From Buchnera aphidicola (Panaphis juglandis) (GTDB lineage: Bacteria; Pseudomonadota; Gammaproteobacteria; Enterobacterales; Enterobacteriaceae): DNA of 64,000 nucleotides. The position numbers and the translations under genes were made by a program. Positions 9,181-20,167 of the stretch are shown piece after piece. The notes below the pieces were generated by a model, which did not search any database, had not been told where the DNA came from, and saw nothing but the letters and a program-made list of their open reading frames with translations. Where the stretch lies: the NCBI RefSeq assembly GCF_964059065.1, contig NZ_OZ060378.1, positions 62,001 through 126,000 of the forward strand, read 5' to 3'. The first letter of the stretch is position 1; each line of letters begins with the position of its first letter.

Positions 9181-10131
9181 ATGAACCAATTATCTGGATT
9201 AAAACAATTTACAACGATTGTTGCTGATACTGGTGATGTGAATCAAATTCGAAAATATCAACCAATGGATGCTACAACGAATCCTTCTTTAATTTTAAAT
9301 ACTATAAATATCCCAGAGTATCAAGATTTAGTTTCGGAAGCTATACAGTATGGTAAAAAAAAAAGTAGTATCAGGAAACAACAAGTTATTCATGCTAGTG
9401 ATAGAATTCTAGTCAATATTGGTATGGAAATATTGAAATATATTCCTGGTTATATTTCTAGTGAAGTGGATGCTAGACTATCTTTTAATACAGATTTATG
9501 TATTTTAAAAGCACAAAATATTGTCAAGTTGTATGAAGAATTAGGAATAGAACGATCAAGAATATTAATTAAATTAGCTGCAACATGGCAATGTATTCAA
9601 GCTGCTCGAGAATTACAAAAATATAATATTAAATGTAATTTAACACTGTTATTTTCCTTTGCTCAATCAAAAGCATGCGCAGAAGCGAATGTATTTTTAG
9701 TATCTCCATTTGTTGGAAGGATTTATGATTGGTATCATGATAAAAATTTAATACATAATTATGATGCTAAAAATGATCCAGGGGTACTTTCTGTAAAAAA
9801 AATATATAAATATTATAAAAAATATAACTATAGTACGATCATTATGGGTGCTAGTTTTCGTAATATTGAACAAATTTTAGAACTTTCTGGTTGTGATCGT
9901 TTAACAATTTCTCCAAATCTTTTAGAACAATTAAAAAATAATTCTAGTTTAGTATCTAGAAATTTATTTTTTTCAGATAGTATTTTACCTAAACCTACAT
10001 CATTAAATGAGTCAGAATTTCTTTGGGAACATAATGAAAATCAAATGGCTGTAGAAAAACTATCAGATGGAATACGTCAATTTAGTAGAGATCAAGAGAA
10101 ATTAGAAATAATATTGAATTCAAAATTTTAA
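9181..10131 (+). CDS. talA: Transaldolase
   Basis: The 316-residue enzyme moves dihydroxyacetone units between sugar phosphates in the non-oxidative pentose phosphate pathway. [10 protein letters not shown] (near residue 30) and the Schiff-base lysine, Lys131 in [12 protein letters not shown], are present. The sequence [11 protein letters not shown] is typical. Pairing of a TalA-type transaldolase with transketolase directly downstream (gap 34 bases) suggests one transcript with tktA. Confidence 0.96.
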   Translation: MNQLSGLKQFTTIVADTGDVNQIRKYQPMDATTNPSLILNTINIPEYQDLVSEAIQYGKKKSSIRKQQVIHASDRILVNIGMEILKYIPGYISSEVDARLSFNTDLCILKAQNIVKLYEELGIERSRILIKLAATWQCIQAARELQKYNIKCNLTLLFSFAQSKACAEANVFLVSPFVGRIYDWYHDKNLIHNYDAKNDPGVLSVKKIYKYYKKYNYSTIIMGASFRNIEQILELSGCDRLTISPNLLEQLKNNSSLVSRNLFFSDSILPKPTSLNESEFLWEHNENQMAVEKLSDGIRQFSRDQEKLEIILNSKF

Positions 10132-10165
10132 ATTTTACTTTTTATTTTATGATTAGGCATACGAT

Positions 10166-12163
10166 ATGTGTTCAAGAAAAGAACTCGCTAATGCGATTCG
10201 AGTGTTAAGTATTGATGCAATTCAAAGATCTAATTCTGGGCATCCTGGTGCTCCAATGGGGATGGCAGATATTGCTGAAGTTTTATGGCGTAGCTTTTTA
10301 AAACATAATCCTAAAAATCCTTACTGGGATAATCGTGATCGTTTTATTCTTTCCAATGGTCATGCTTCGATGTTACTGTATAGTATACTACATCTTACAG
10401 GATATGATGTATCAATAGAAGATTTACAAAAATTTAGAACATTGCATTCTAAAACACCTGGTCATCCGGAAACAGATTGTACACCAGGAATTGAAATTAC
10501 TACTGGTCCCTTAGGTCAAGGATTGGCGTCAGGGGTTGGTATGGCTCTTGCAGAAAAAATACTTTCATCATATTTTAATCGTCATCAATATAACATTGTG
10601 GATCATTATACCTGGGTTTTTGTTGGTGATGGATGTTTGATGGAGGGTATTTCTCATGAAGTTTGTTCTTTAGCTGGTACTTGGAAATTAGGTAAATTAA
10701 TTATATTATACGATAGTAATAATATATCTATTGATGGTAACATTAAAAATTGGTTTAATGAAAATGTTTCTGAAAGATTTAAATCATATCATTGGCATGT
10801 AATTGAAAATGTTGATGGACATGATTGTAATTCTATTTTTGAAGCGTTAGAATGTGCAAAAAATGTTCATGATCAACCATCAATTATTATTTTTAATACC
10901 ATTATTGGTTTTGGTTCACCCAATAAATCAGGCAATTCTGAAGTTCATGGTTCACCATTAGGAAATCAAGAAGTAAAATTGACAAGACAGCAATTAAATT
11001 GGAAACATCCTCCATTTTATATTCCTGATAGTGTTTATGAAAAATGGGATGCGAAATGTTCTGGTGAAAAATTAGAAAAAGAATGGCAAGAATTATTTTT
11101 TCGGTATAAAAAAGATTATCCAGATTTATCAAAAGAATATACACGTCGCATGTCTGGTTTATTACCAAAAGACTGGTTAAAGAAAATATTTATTTTTATT
11201 AATGATATGAATAATAAAAATTTAAATTTTGCGACTAGACAATCTTCACAGAATGTAATTGAATACTTTGGTAAAATTTTACCAGAATTATTAGGAGGTT
11301 CAGCAGATCTATCACCAAGTAACCTAACTATGTGGTCTGGATCAGTGCCATTTCATGAAAATACCTCTTCGAATTATATTCATTATGGTGTTCGTGAGTT
11401 TGGTATGACTGCTATTGCAAATGGAATAGCACAACATGGTGGTTTTATTCCATATACGGCTACTTTTTTAGTTTTTTCAGATTATGCAAGAAATGCAATT
11501 CGTATGGCTTCATTAATGAAAACTCGACATATCATGTTATATACGCATGATTCTATTGGTTTAGGAGAAGATGGTCCAACACATCAACCTATAGAACAAT
11601 TATCTAGTTTACGATCTATACCCTATATGAGTGTTTGGAGACCAAGTAATACGGTTGAAACAATTATTGCTTGGAAATTTGCAATAGAACGTTATCATGG
11701 ACCAACAGCGTTAATATTATCACGTCATAATTTAAATACTATTAAATATAATGAAGTACAATTAAATAATATTACACGTGGTGGATATATTTTACATGAT
11801 TTTGGAGATACGATTGATATAATTTTTATCTCTACTGGATCTGAAGTACATTTATCATATGAAGCTGCAAAAAATCTTCATAAATTGGGATATGGAGTAC
11901 GAATAGTATCAATGCCATCTGTTGATATTTTTGAAACTCAAGATCAGGAATATAAATTATCAGTATTACCAACTGAAGTTAAGAAAAGGATAGTTATTGA
12001 AGCTGGAAAATCTGATTTTTGGTATAAATATACCGGATGTGATGGTTATATTATTGGTATTGATGTTTTTGGAGAATCAGCACCTGCAGATATTTTGTTT
12101 AAAAAATTTGGTTTTACAGAAAAAAATATTATTTTTCATGCAAAACGTTTATTAATGTCTTAA
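10166..12163 (+). CDS. tktA: Transketolase
   Basis: The 665-residue thiamine-diphosphate enzyme (E. coli TktA 663) exchanges two-carbon units, supplying ribose 5-phosphate and, with DAHP synthase, erythrose 4-phosphate. The ThDP motif runs from GDGCLMEGISHE to DSNNISIDG, and the substrate-binding GHASMLLYS and THDSIGLGEDGPTHQP are intact. It acts with talA upstream and feeds HisG (via PRPP) and AroH. Confidence 0.96.
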   Translation: MCSRKELANAIRVLSIDAIQRSNSGHPGAPMGMADIAEVLWRSFLKHNPKNPYWDNRDRFILSNGHASMLLYSILHLTGYDVSIEDLQKFRTLHSKTPGHPETDCTPGIEITTGPLGQGLASGVGMALAEKILSSYFNRHQYNIVDHYTWVFVGDGCLMEGISHEVCSLAGTWKLGKLIILYDSNNISIDGNIKNWFNENVSERFKSYHWHVIENVDGHDCNSIFEALECAKNVHDQPSIIIFNTIIGFGSPNKSGNSEVHGSPLGNQEVKLTRQQLNWKHPPFYIPDSVYEKWDAKCSGEKLEKEWQELFFRYKKDYPDLSKEYTRRMSGLLPKDWLKKIFIFINDMNNKNLNFATRQSSQNVIEYFGKILPELLGGSADLSPSNLTMWSGSVPFHENTSSNYIHYGVREFGMTAIANGIAQHGGFIPYTATFLVFSDYARNAIRMASLMKTRHIMLYTHDSIGLGEDGPTHQPIEQLSSLRSIPYMSVWRPSNTVETIIAWKFAIERYHGPTALILSRHNLNTIKYNEVQLNNITRGGYILHDFGDTIDIIFISTGSEVHLSYEAAKNLHKLGYGVRIVSMPSVDIFETQDQEYKLSVLPTEVKKRIVIEAGKSDFWYKYTGCDGYIIGIDVFGESAPADILFKKFGFTEKNIIFHAKRLLMS

Positions 12164-12233
12164 TATTATTTATTATATTTATGTAAATCTGTTACATGTA
12201 GTATTATATATACATTTTAGAGTGTACCATAAT

Positions 12234-13367
12234 ATGGTTTGTCCTGTTTTAAATTTAGCAAAACAGTTGGTTTCTATTCCATCTATTAGCCCATTAGATT
12301 TTGGTTGTCAAAATGTTATTGCAAGCAGATTACTTAATGTTGGTTTTAATGTTATGTTATTTAGAAATAATGATACTAATAATCTATGGGCGTATCATGG
12401 AATTGATGGTATTAAATTATCATTTGCTGGACATACAGATGTTGTTCCAGCTGGTGATAAAAATAATTGGTATATGTCACAACCATTTGTTCCATATGTT
12501 AAAAATGGATACTTATTTGGTAGAGGTTCCTCAGACATGAAAGGATCTTTGGCGGCAATGGTTGTGGCTGCTGAAAGATTTGTTACTTTATATCCTCATC
12601 ATCCTGGACAATTATCGTTTTTAATTACCTCTGATGAGGAATCAGATGCAGTTAATGGGACTATTCGAATTATAGAATATTTAAAATTCATTAATTTCCA
12701 TATTAATTATTGTATTATTGGTGAACCTACTAGTAAAAATATTTTTGGTGATACCATTAAAATTGGTAGGCGTGGATCATTACATGCTCATTTATTTATT
12801 TATGGTAAACAAGGTCATATTGCTTATCCTCAATTTTCTATAAATCCTATTCATCAAATTATTCCTTTTTTAAATGAATTAATGTTGATAAAATGGAGTA
12901 TTGGTAATAGTTTTTTTAAACCAACTAGTATGCAAATTTCTAATATAAATTCTGGATTAAATAGTGATAATGTTACTCCAGAACAGTTATCTTTAAAGTT
13001 TAATTTTCGTTTTGGTACAGATATTTTAGTTAAAGATATTAAAAAACAGGTTTTATTTTTGTTAGAGAAATATAATTTGAATTACTCTATTAAATGGAAA
13101 TTATCCGGGATGCCTTTTTTAACATCATCAAAAATTTTAGTTAATTTTATAAAAAATTCATTACAAAAATATGGATTCATAAATCCTACATTATCCACTT
13201 CTGGAGGTACTTCTGATGGTCGTTTCATTAAAAATATTTCTTCTGAAATTTTAGAGTTTGGTCCAATTAATAAAACTATACATCAGGTGAATGAATGCAT
13301 TAAAATTCGTGATTTGAAATTTTTGAGTTTAGTTTATGAAGATGTTATGAAAAATATATTATGTTAA
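12234..13367 (+). CDS. dapE: Succinyl-diaminopimelate desuccinylase
   Basis: This 377-residue zinc amidohydrolase removes succinate from N-succinyl-LL-DAP in lysine and peptidoglycan synthesis. Metal ligands are recognisable: His in FAGHTDVVPAGD, Asp in GRGSSDMKGS, the catalytic pair in TSDEESDA, and the final His in NKTIHQVNE. A GTG at 12222 is in frame, but homology with E. coli DapE begins at MVCPVLNLAKQL, so ATG 12234 is chosen. It works with dapA and dapB, also in the window. Confidence 0.95.
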   Translation: MVCPVLNLAKQLVSIPSISPLDFGCQNVIASRLLNVGFNVMLFRNNDTNNLWAYHGIDGIKLSFAGHTDVVPAGDKNNWYMSQPFVPYVKNGYLFGRGSSDMKGSLAAMVVAAERFVTLYPHHPGQLSFLITSDEESDAVNGTIRIIEYLKFINFHINYCIIGEPTSKNIFGDTIKIGRRGSLHAHLFIYGKQGHIAYPQFSINPIHQIIPFLNELMLIKWSIGNSFFKPTSMQISNINSGLNSDNVTPEQLSLKFNFRFGTDILVKDIKKQVLFLLEKYNLNYSIKWKLSGMPFLTSSKILVNFIKNSLQKYGFINPTLSTSGGTSDGRFIKNISSEILEFGPINKTIHQVNECIKIRDLKFLSLVYEDVMKNILC

Positions 13368-13379
13368 AATAATAATATT

Positions 13380-13402
13380 CAGAGTACCGTAATGATACTC
13401 TG
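13380..13402 (+). terminator. Hairpin after dapE
   Basis: CAGAGTA and TACTCTG form a 7-bp perfect stem with a 9-base loop, starting 13 bases after the dapE stop. The following sequence is T-rich but interrupted (tttatggttt), so this is a weak intrinsic terminator. It sits between the convergent dapE and dapA and could serve both. Confidence 0.45.
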
Positions 13403-13451
13403 TTTATGGTTTATATTTTAAGTATGATTATTTATAATTTTTAATGAATAT

Positions 13452-14333
13452 TTATAATATTTTTTTAGATTGATTTAAAATTGTTTTTAATAAAATTTGT
13501 GAATTATATGATAATGGGGTTAATGGTAAACGTAAAGTATGTTCTTTAATTAAACCCAATTTCCATGCAGCCCATTTTATTGGTATAGGATTTGGTTCTA
13601 TGAATAATATGTTATGTAAAGGCATTAGTTCATTATTAATTAATTTTGCTTTTTTGAAATCTTTTTCTAAAGCATATTTACACATTTCATACATTTTTTT
13701 TGCTGCTATGTTTGCAGTTACTGAAATGACACCATTACCTCCTAGGTGCATAAATTCTAATGCTGTACTATCATCACCACTAAGTAATAAAAAGTTTTTT
13801 TTAGTATGTTTTTGAATTTGATACACACGTTTCAGATCACCAGTAGCTTCTTTAATACCTATTATATTTTTTAATTTTGAGAGTTTAATTACTGTTTTAG
13901 GTAACATGTCACAACCAGTTCTACTGGGTACATTATATAATATTTGTGGAATATCAGTATTTTCTGAAATTTTTTTAAAGTGCTGATATAATCCATTTTG
14001 TGTTGGTTTATTATAATATGGCACGACACTTAAACAGGCATAAATTCCTGAATTTTCTAAATTTTTTGTTAATGTAATTGCTTCTATTGTTGAATTAGCT
14101 CCTGTTCCTGCTATCACCGGTATTTTACCATCTGCAAATTCTATAGTTGATAAAATTACGTCTTTATGTTCTTTTTTATTTAAAGTTGATGATTCTCCAG
14201 TTGTTCCAACAGAAACAATTGCATTAGTTTGGTTTTTTATATGATATTGTACTATTTTTTTTAAACTTGTTCGGCAAATTTGTCCTTTTTCATTCATTGG
14301 TGTAATAATTGCAACAATGCTTCCTTTTAGCAT
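13452..14333 (-). CDS. dapA: 4-hydroxy-tetrahydrodipicolinate synthase
   Basis: The 293-residue TIM-barrel enzyme (E. coli 292) condenses pyruvate with aspartate semialdehyde, the first committed step to lysine. The Schiff-base lysine lies in [13 protein letters not shown], with [10 protein letters not shown] and the tyrosine motif [11 protein letters not shown] intact. It converges on dapE. Confidence 0.96.
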   Translation of the reverse strand: MLKGSIVAIITPMNEKGQICRTSLKKIVQYHIKNQTNAIVSVGTTGESSTLNKKEHKDVILSTIEFADGKIPVIAGTGANSTIEAITLTKNLENSGIYACLSVVPYYNKPTQNGLYQHFKKISENTDIPQILYNVPSRTGCDMLPKTVIKLSKLKNIIGIKEATGDLKRVYQIQKHTKKNFLLLSGDDSTALEFMHLGGNGVISVTANIAAKKMYEMCKYALEKDFKKAKLINNELMPLHNILFIEPNPIPIKWAAWKLGLIKEHTLRLPLTPLSYNSQILLKTILNQSKKIL

Positions 14334-14829
14334 TTTTTTCTCCCATAAAAAATTGATTTTATATTTTTCAATATTAGAATCAATTTTTTTGGATAAAATT
14401 ATATAAAAAAATTGAATAATATTAAAATTTTGTTTTTTTGATGATATATATTAAATATTTTAATATTGTATTAAAATTTTTATTATCGTTTTTAAATATA
14501 TTAATATGATGAATATGATGGTGATTTATATAAAATATTATTAATTTAAATAATTGAAATGTATTTCTAAAGATATGGATTATAGTGATGATTTTATAAT
14601 TTATTTTATCATATTTTTTATAATATTCCAGATTTTGTTTTATTAAAACAATATTAAGAAAATAATATTTATATTTTAATCATATGATATTAATAAAAAA
14701 TTATAATGATTTTATTTTTATAATTTTAATTTATATTTTATATATGGATTTATTTTATATTTTTTAAGATTTATACTACTAATTATTTTAGTAGTATACA
14801 TTCATTAATAATAAATAATTAATTTTATG
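14334..14829. other. 496-base spacer between dapA and aroC
   Basis: There are no open frames worth reporting on either strand. It contains the upstream region of dapA and, near 14772-14798, a perfect inverted repeat close to the aroC stop. Otherwise it is A+T-rich sequence in which I see nothing conserved. Confidence 0.5.
14772..14798 (-). terminator. Perfect 11-bp inverted repeat after aroC
   Basis: TATACTACTAA and TTAGTAGTATA flank a TTATT loop, giving an 11-bp perfect stem 32 bases past the aroC stop. No T run follows on the aroC strand, so it is a poor intrinsic terminator. It may stabilise the 3' end of the mRNA. The function is inferred from position only. Confidence 0.35.
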
Positions 14830-15906
14830 TTATAATGTGTTGTTTATTTTTCCGCATTGAGCTTGAAATCTTAAAATATGATCCATGATAGTAATTGCAA
14901 ACATTGCTTCTGCTATAGGTACAGCTCGAATTCCTACACATGGATCATGTCTTCCATGAATTTTAATTTTGGTGTTTTCTCCAGTTGTAGTGATAGTTTG
15001 AGTTGGTATTTTAATACTAGAAGTTGGTTTTAATGCAATTTTGGCAACTATGGGTTGCCCATTACTGATTCCTCCTAATATTCCTCCAGAATGGTTGCTT
15101 AAAAAATGATTATCAAACATTTCATCACGATTTTCACTTCCTAGTTGTTTTATTACAGAAAATCCATCACCAATTTCAACTCCTTTTACAGCGTTAATGC
15201 TCATTAAGGAATGAGCTAAATCAGCATCTAGTCTGTCAAAAACTGGTTCTCCTAAACCTACAGGAATATTTTCAGATATAATGGTAATTTTAGCTCCAAT
15301 AGAATTTCCGTTTTTTTTTAAAAACTTTATTTTTTTTTCTAATTTTGGTAATTGATCCGGATCAGGACAAAAAAATGGGTTATTATTTACTTCGTTCCAT
15401 GATTTTAATTGACATTTAATAGAACCTAATTGTGATAAGTATCCTTTAATATTAATATTATATATGTTTTTTAAGTATTGTTTTGCAATTGATCCTGCTG
15501 CTACTCTCATTGCAGTTTCTCGTGCTGAAGATCTTCCTCCTCCTCTTGGATCTCGAATTCCATATTTCATATGATATGTATAATCTGCATGACCAGGTCG
15601 AAAAGTATTTTGGATATTATCGTAATCTTGTGATCTTTGATCAGTATTTTTAATAGTTAAACCAATACTTGTTCCTGTAGTAGTACCATTATATATTCCG
15701 GAAAGAATTTTAATTTTATCTAATTCTCGTCTTTGTGTTGTGTATTGTGAGGTTCCTGGTTTTCTTCGGTCAAGTTCGTGTTGTAAATATTTTTTAGAGA
15801 TTTTTATTCCTGGAGGCATTCCATCTATGATGCATCCTAATGCTATTCCATGTGATTCTCCGAATGTATGTACTCGAAAAATTTTACCAATTGTATTTCC
15901 TGGCAT
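14830..15906 (-). CDS. aroC: Chorismate synthase
   Basis: The 358-residue enzyme (E. coli 361) converts EPSP to chorismate using reduced FMN, the last common step to aromatic amino acids. The family signatures [33 protein letters not shown] and [18 protein letters not shown] are present, as is [16 protein letters not shown] near the C-terminus. It complements aroH (31525-32571), which encodes the first step. Confidence 0.97.
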   Translation of the reverse strand: MPGNTIGKIFRVHTFGESHGIALGCIIDGMPPGIKISKKYLQHELDRRKPGTSQYTTQRRELDKIKILSGIYNGTTTGTSIGLTIKNTDQRSQDYDNIQNTFRPGHADYTYHMKYGIRDPRGGGRSSARETAMRVAAGSIAKQYLKNIYNINIKGYLSQLGSIKCQLKSWNEVNNNPFFCPDPDQLPKLEKKIKFLKKNGNSIGAKITIISENIPVGLGEPVFDRLDADLAHSLMSINAVKGVEIGDGFSVIKQLGSENRDEMFDNHFLSNHSGGILGGISNGQPIVAKIALKPTSSIKIPTQTITTTGENTKIKIHGRHDPCVGIRAVPIAEAMFAITIMDHILRFQAQCGKINNTL

Positions 15907-16164
15907 ATGATATTCCTTATATAGTTTTTAAAATAAACATATATATTTTTATTTTGATTATTATATATTTTAAATTTTTGTAATATATAATTTGTGTACA
16001 GAAGTATTTTTATTGAACATTTGATTAAAATATGTACAATAAATTATTAATATTAATATTAAAATGATAATATTTATCAATCAATGTATTGTATTAAATA
16101 TTTAAATATTTATTATAGATATTAATAATGTAATTATAAATATGATTTTTATTGGATAATATAT

Positions 16165-16713
16165 ATGAAAAGAAATAAACCTATAGTATGTAATGACTAT
16201 AAATATTTTTATGAAGAATGCAAAGATATTAAAAGAATAAAACAAGATACAGTTTTTCATAATCAATCTTATAAATTATATAAAAAACGTTATGAAAAAC
16301 GTAATATTTGTAAGCAAGAGGTACAGAGTCAATTTTTTAATTATATTAGTTCAGGAAAAAATATTATGAAAAATCCAGTTTCATATGTTCGTGAAAAATG
16401 TTTAATGAATGAATTAAAAAAACTTAAAAATAATATATATATTCCAGATGTGTGGTTAGATGTCCATGGTTTAAATCTTAATCAAGTAAAAAAAGAAATA
16501 GGAAAATGTTTAGTATTTTGTAGTGAAAAAAAAATTTTTTGTTTTGCAATTATACATGGACATGGTAAAAATATATTAAAAAATCAAATTCCAATCTGGT
16601 TATCTAATCATCCTGACGTGATTGCATTTTATCAATCACCAAAAATGTTTGGTAAAAATACTACATTATTTGTTTTAATGGATTTTCGTACTATGAATCG
16701 TTATAATAATTAA
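16165..16713 (+). CDS. smrB: Smr-domain endonuclease SmrB
   Basis: The 182-residue protein has a basic N-terminal extension and a C-terminal Smr domain. The Smr motifs are LDVHGLNLNQVKKEI (DxH) near residue 99 and AIIHGHGKNILKNQI (HGxG). E. coli SmrB (YfcN, 183 residues) cleaves mRNA between collided ribosomes. It is adjacent to aroC, as in E. coli, but divergent. A 152-base spacer separates it from hisG. Confidence 0.9.
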   Translation: MKRNKPIVCNDYKYFYEECKDIKRIKQDTVFHNQSYKLYKKRYEKRNICKQEVQSQFFNYISSGKNIMKNPVSYVREKCLMNELKKLKNNIYIPDVWLDVHGLNLNQVKKEIGKCLVFCSEKKIFCFAIIHGHGKNILKNQIPIWLSNHPDVIAFYQSPKMFGKNTTLFVLMDFRTMNRYNN

Positions 16714-16865
16714 AATTACATCGATAATTTTAAATTATAATTCATATATACAATATTTTTAAAAATTATTTTATAATATATTATTATAAATCATTTAAAA
16801 TAGTTTTTAATTTCATTAAAAATTCAATATATTAAATATTTTTATTATGTGACGAAGGCATTTTA

Positions 16866-17765
16866 ATGTTGAATAAAAACCGGTTACGTATTGCAATTCA
16901 AAAATCTGGTCGTTTAAGCACAGAATCTATTCAATTATTAAAAAAATGTGGTATAAAAATTAATTTGAAACAACAACAATTAATTTCATTTTCTGAAAAT
17001 ATGCCCATTGATGTTGTTCGCGTACGAGATGACGATATTCCAGGATTAGTGATGGATAAAGTTGTAGACTTAGGAATTATTGGAGAAAATGTAATAGAAG
17101 AAGAATCATTAAAACGTAAAATTACTACTAAAAATAAAATTTATACTATTGTTCAACGTTTAGATTTTGGTATATGTAGATTATCTTTGGCGATTCCAAT
17201 AAATCAAGAATATGTAAGGATTCAAGATTTTTGCAATATGAGAATTGCTACCTCTTATCCTTATTTATTAAAAAGATATTTTGATGAAAAATTTATTCAA
17301 TGTAATTGTTTTATATTAAATGGATCTGTTGAAGTTGCTCCCAGTGCTGGTTTATCTGATGCAATTTGTGATCTAATTTCTACTGGTGCAACTTTAGAAG
17401 CAAACGGTTTGAAGGAAGTAGAAACGATTTATTCTTCTACAGCATGTTTAGTATCTCATGTTGGAGGAATTTCTAAAATTAAAAAAATACTGATGGATAA
17501 ATTAATTACTCGTATTAAAGGGGTAATTAAAGCACGAGAATCAAAATATATCATGCTTCATGCACCATATTCCAAATTACAATCTGTGATATCTTTATTG
17601 CATGGTGCAGAACATCCAACAATATTACAACTAGCGGGTGAAACAGACAAAGTAGCGATTCATATGGTAAGTAGTGAGAATTTATTTTGGGAAACCATGG
17701 AAAAATTAAAAATATTAGGTGCGAGTTCGATTTTAGTTCTACCAATTGAAAAAATGATGGAATAA
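16866..17765 (+). CDS. hisG: ATP phosphoribosyltransferase
   Basis: The 299-residue enzyme (E. coli 299) joins ATP and PRPP, the first histidine step. It starts [14 protein letters not shown] and keeps the PRPP loop region [18 protein letters not shown] and the C-terminal regulatory domain that binds histidine. A GAAGG at 16854-16858 precedes ATG 16866. The upstream 152 bases contain no short ORF with a histidine run, so the enteric his attenuator is gone. First gene of hisGDCBHAFI. Confidence 0.97.
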   Translation: MLNKNRLRIAIQKSGRLSTESIQLLKKCGIKINLKQQQLISFSENMPIDVVRVRDDDIPGLVMDKVVDLGIIGENVIEEESLKRKITTKNKIYTIVQRLDFGICRLSLAIPINQEYVRIQDFCNMRIATSYPYLLKRYFDEKFIQCNCFILNGSVEVAPSAGLSDAICDLISTGATLEANGLKEVETIYSSTACLVSHVGGISKIKKILMDKLITRIKGVIKARESKYIMLHAPYSKLQSVISLLHGAEHPTILQLAGETDKVAIHMVSSENLFWETMEKLKILGASSILVLPIEKMME

Positions 17766-17769
17766 ATAT

Positions 17770-19083
17770 ATGTTGTTATGTGATGTTATTACTTATTGGG
17801 ATAAGTTAAGTGAATTACAAAAATATAATATTTTATTAAGACCAAAAATGTTACATGAAAATAACTTAGAAAGTATGATAAAATCAATTTTATTGAATGT
17901 TAAAAAATTTGGAGACGATGCTTTATTTCAGTATACTGAAAAATTTGATAATATTTCATTGAATTGCTTTCATGTTTCTAGAACAAGGATTAATGAATCG
18001 GAATATTTTTTAAGTTCTGAGATTAAAAATGCTATTTTAGTAGCAAAAAAAAATATTGAGTTTTTTCATCAACAACAAAAATTACCAATGATTGATATTC
18101 ATACTCAAGTCGGTATAAATTGTCGACAGATATCTTTACCAATAGAATCAGTAGGATTATATGTTCCTGGAGGAACTGCTCCTTTATTATCTACTGCTTT
18201 AATGTTATCAATACCTGCTTGTATTGCAAAATGTAAAAATATTGTATTGTGTTCTTCACCACCTATTTCAAATGAAATTTTATATGTTTCAAAAATTTGT
18301 GGTATTCATCAGGTATTTGAAATTGGAGGTGCTCAAGCTATTGCGGCTCTTGGTTTTGGTACTAAAATGATTCCTAAGGTAAATAAGATATTTGGACCAG
18401 GAAACATGTATGTTACCGAAGCTAAAAAACAATTACTACAATTAATACCTAATATATCAATTGATATGATTGCTGGTCCATCAGAATTATTAATTATTTC
18501 TGATGAAAGTTCTAATCCTGTATTTATTGCATCAGATGTATTATCTCAATTGGAACATGGTACAGATTCTCAAGTTATTGTTGTTTCAAATACAAAAAAA
18601 ATTTTAGAATTAATAATATTTCATATTAATCAACAGTTACCAAATTTATTAAGAAAAAAAATTATTCATAAATCTTTACTAAATAGCCGTTTTATTTTTG
18701 TGAAAGATTTTTCAGATTGTGTTATAATTTCTAATCTTTATGCTCCAGAACATTTAATAATTCAAAGTAAATATCCAGATAGGGTTTTAAAATATATTAC
18801 TAATGCTGGTTCTATATTTTTAGGAAATTGGTCCCCGGAATCTGTTGGTGATTATGCATCCGGTACTAATCATGTTTTACCCACCCATGGTAGTTCTGTA
18901 TCTTTTTCAGGATTAAGTGTATTAGATTTTCAAAAAAGAATTACTGTTCAGGAATTGACTCCATTTGGTTTAAGAAATATTGCTGATACTGTTAAATTGT
19001 TATCTTTATCTGAAAAGATGGATGCTCACAGTAATGCAGTTACAGTTCGTATTAATGATATTAGGTCAAAATATGGAAAATAG
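17770..19083 (+). CDS. hisD: Histidinol dehydrogenase
   Basis: The 437-residue zinc enzyme performs the last two oxidations from histidinol to histidine. The signature region [16 protein letters not shown], the zinc and base region [10 protein letters not shown], and [20 protein letters not shown] are intact. It starts 4 bases after hisG and its end overlaps hisC by 11 bases. Confidence 0.97.
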   Translation: MLLCDVITYWDKLSELQKYNILLRPKMLHENNLESMIKSILLNVKKFGDDALFQYTEKFDNISLNCFHVSRTRINESEYFLSSEIKNAILVAKKNIEFFHQQQKLPMIDIHTQVGINCRQISLPIESVGLYVPGGTAPLLSTALMLSIPACIAKCKNIVLCSSPPISNEILYVSKICGIHQVFEIGGAQAIAALGFGTKMIPKVNKIFGPGNMYVTEAKKQLLQLIPNISIDMIAGPSELLIISDESSNPVFIASDVLSQLEHGTDSQVIVVSNTKKILELIIFHINQQLPNLLRKKIIHKSLLNSRFIFVKDFSDCVIISNLYAPEHLIIQSKYPDRVLKYITNAGSIFLGNWSPESVGDYASGTNHVLPTHGSSVSFSGLSVLDFQKRITVQELTPFGLRNIADTVKLLSLSEKMDAHSNAVTVRINDIRSKYGK

Positions 19084-20143
19084 TATTTATAAATTATCTC
19101 GTCAGGATATTATTCATTTAAAAGGTTATCAATCTGCTCGTATGATTGGGGATCAGGGTCATGTTTGGTTAAATGCAAATGAGTCTCCTTATGAATTTAT
19201 TTTTAATATAAAAAATTTGAAATATAATCGTTATCCTGAATTTCAACCAAAAAAATTAATTGAAAAATATTCTATTTATTCTAATACTAGTATAGAAAAT
19301 ATTTTAGTAAGTCGCGGTTCTGATGAAGCTATTGAATTATTGATAAGGGTTTTTTGTAGATATAAGAAAGATTATATTATTATTTGTCCTCCTACTTATG
19401 CAATGTATTCTAAAATATCTGAAATATATGGAATTCATAATATTTTTATTCCAATGTTTAAAAATTGTTCTTTGAATGTGAAAAAAATTAAATTATTTTC
19501 TTTAAATTCAAAATTAATATACATTTGTCGACCAAATAATCCAACTGGTCATATAATAGATGTATTAGATATTATTGATATATTAGAATATACTTCTCGT
19601 ACTACTATTGTGGTGATTGATGAAGCGTATATTGAATTTTGTATTAATGATAATTTAATATATCTATTAAAACAATATCATAATTTAGTAATTTTGAGAA
19701 CTTTATCTAAAGCATTTGGTTTAGCTGGAATTAGATGTGGTTTTGCTGTTGCAAATGTTAAAATCATTAAATTATTAAAAAAAGTGATTACACCGTATCC
19801 ATTACCCGTTCCTTCTATATATATTGCTAATAAAGCATTAAATAAAAAAGGAATATTACGTATGCAAAGTCAAGTTAAATTATTAAATAATAATAAATCT
19901 TGGTTAATAAAAGAAATTAATAAAATTAGTTTTGTTGAATACGTATATCCTAGTAGTACGAATTATATATTAGTTCAATTTAAATCTTCAGATTATGTAT
20001 TTCGTAAATTATTAGATCAAGGTATTGTATTAAGAGACCAAAGTCATATAAAAGGATTATTAAATTGTATTAGGATATCTATTGGTTCTTATGAAGAATG
20101 TGTATACCTTATAAATGCTTTAAGAAGTATATCATCATGTTGA
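19073..20143 (+). CDS. hisC: Histidinol-phosphate aminotransferase
   Basis: The 356-residue PLP enzyme converts imidazole-acetol phosphate to histidinol phosphate. The PLP lysine lies in LRTLSKAFGLAGIRCGF and the cofactor aspartate in VVIDEAYIEF. The frame is open upstream to 18980 inside hisD, but E. coli HisC aligns from [15 protein letters not shown] 19073, overlapping the hisD stop by 11 bases, is the likely start with translational coupling. Confidence 0.96.
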   Translation: MENSIYKLSRQDIIHLKGYQSARMIGDQGHVWLNANESPYEFIFNIKNLKYNRYPEFQPKKLIEKYSIYSNTSIENILVSRGSDEAIELLIRVFCRYKKDYIIICPPTYAMYSKISEIYGIHNIFIPMFKNCSLNVKKIKLFSLNSKLIYICRPNNPTGHIIDVLDIIDILEYTSRTTIVVIDEAYIEFCINDNLIYLLKQYHNLVILRTLSKAFGLAGIRCGFAVANVKIIKLLKKVITPYPLPVPSIYIANKALNKKGILRMQSQVKLLNNNKSWLIKEINKISFVEYVYPSSTNYILVQFKSSDYVFRKLLDQGIVLRDQSHIKGLLNCIRISIGSYEECVYLINALRSISSC

Positions 20144-20167
20144 TTATTATGATTTAAGGAAATTATT

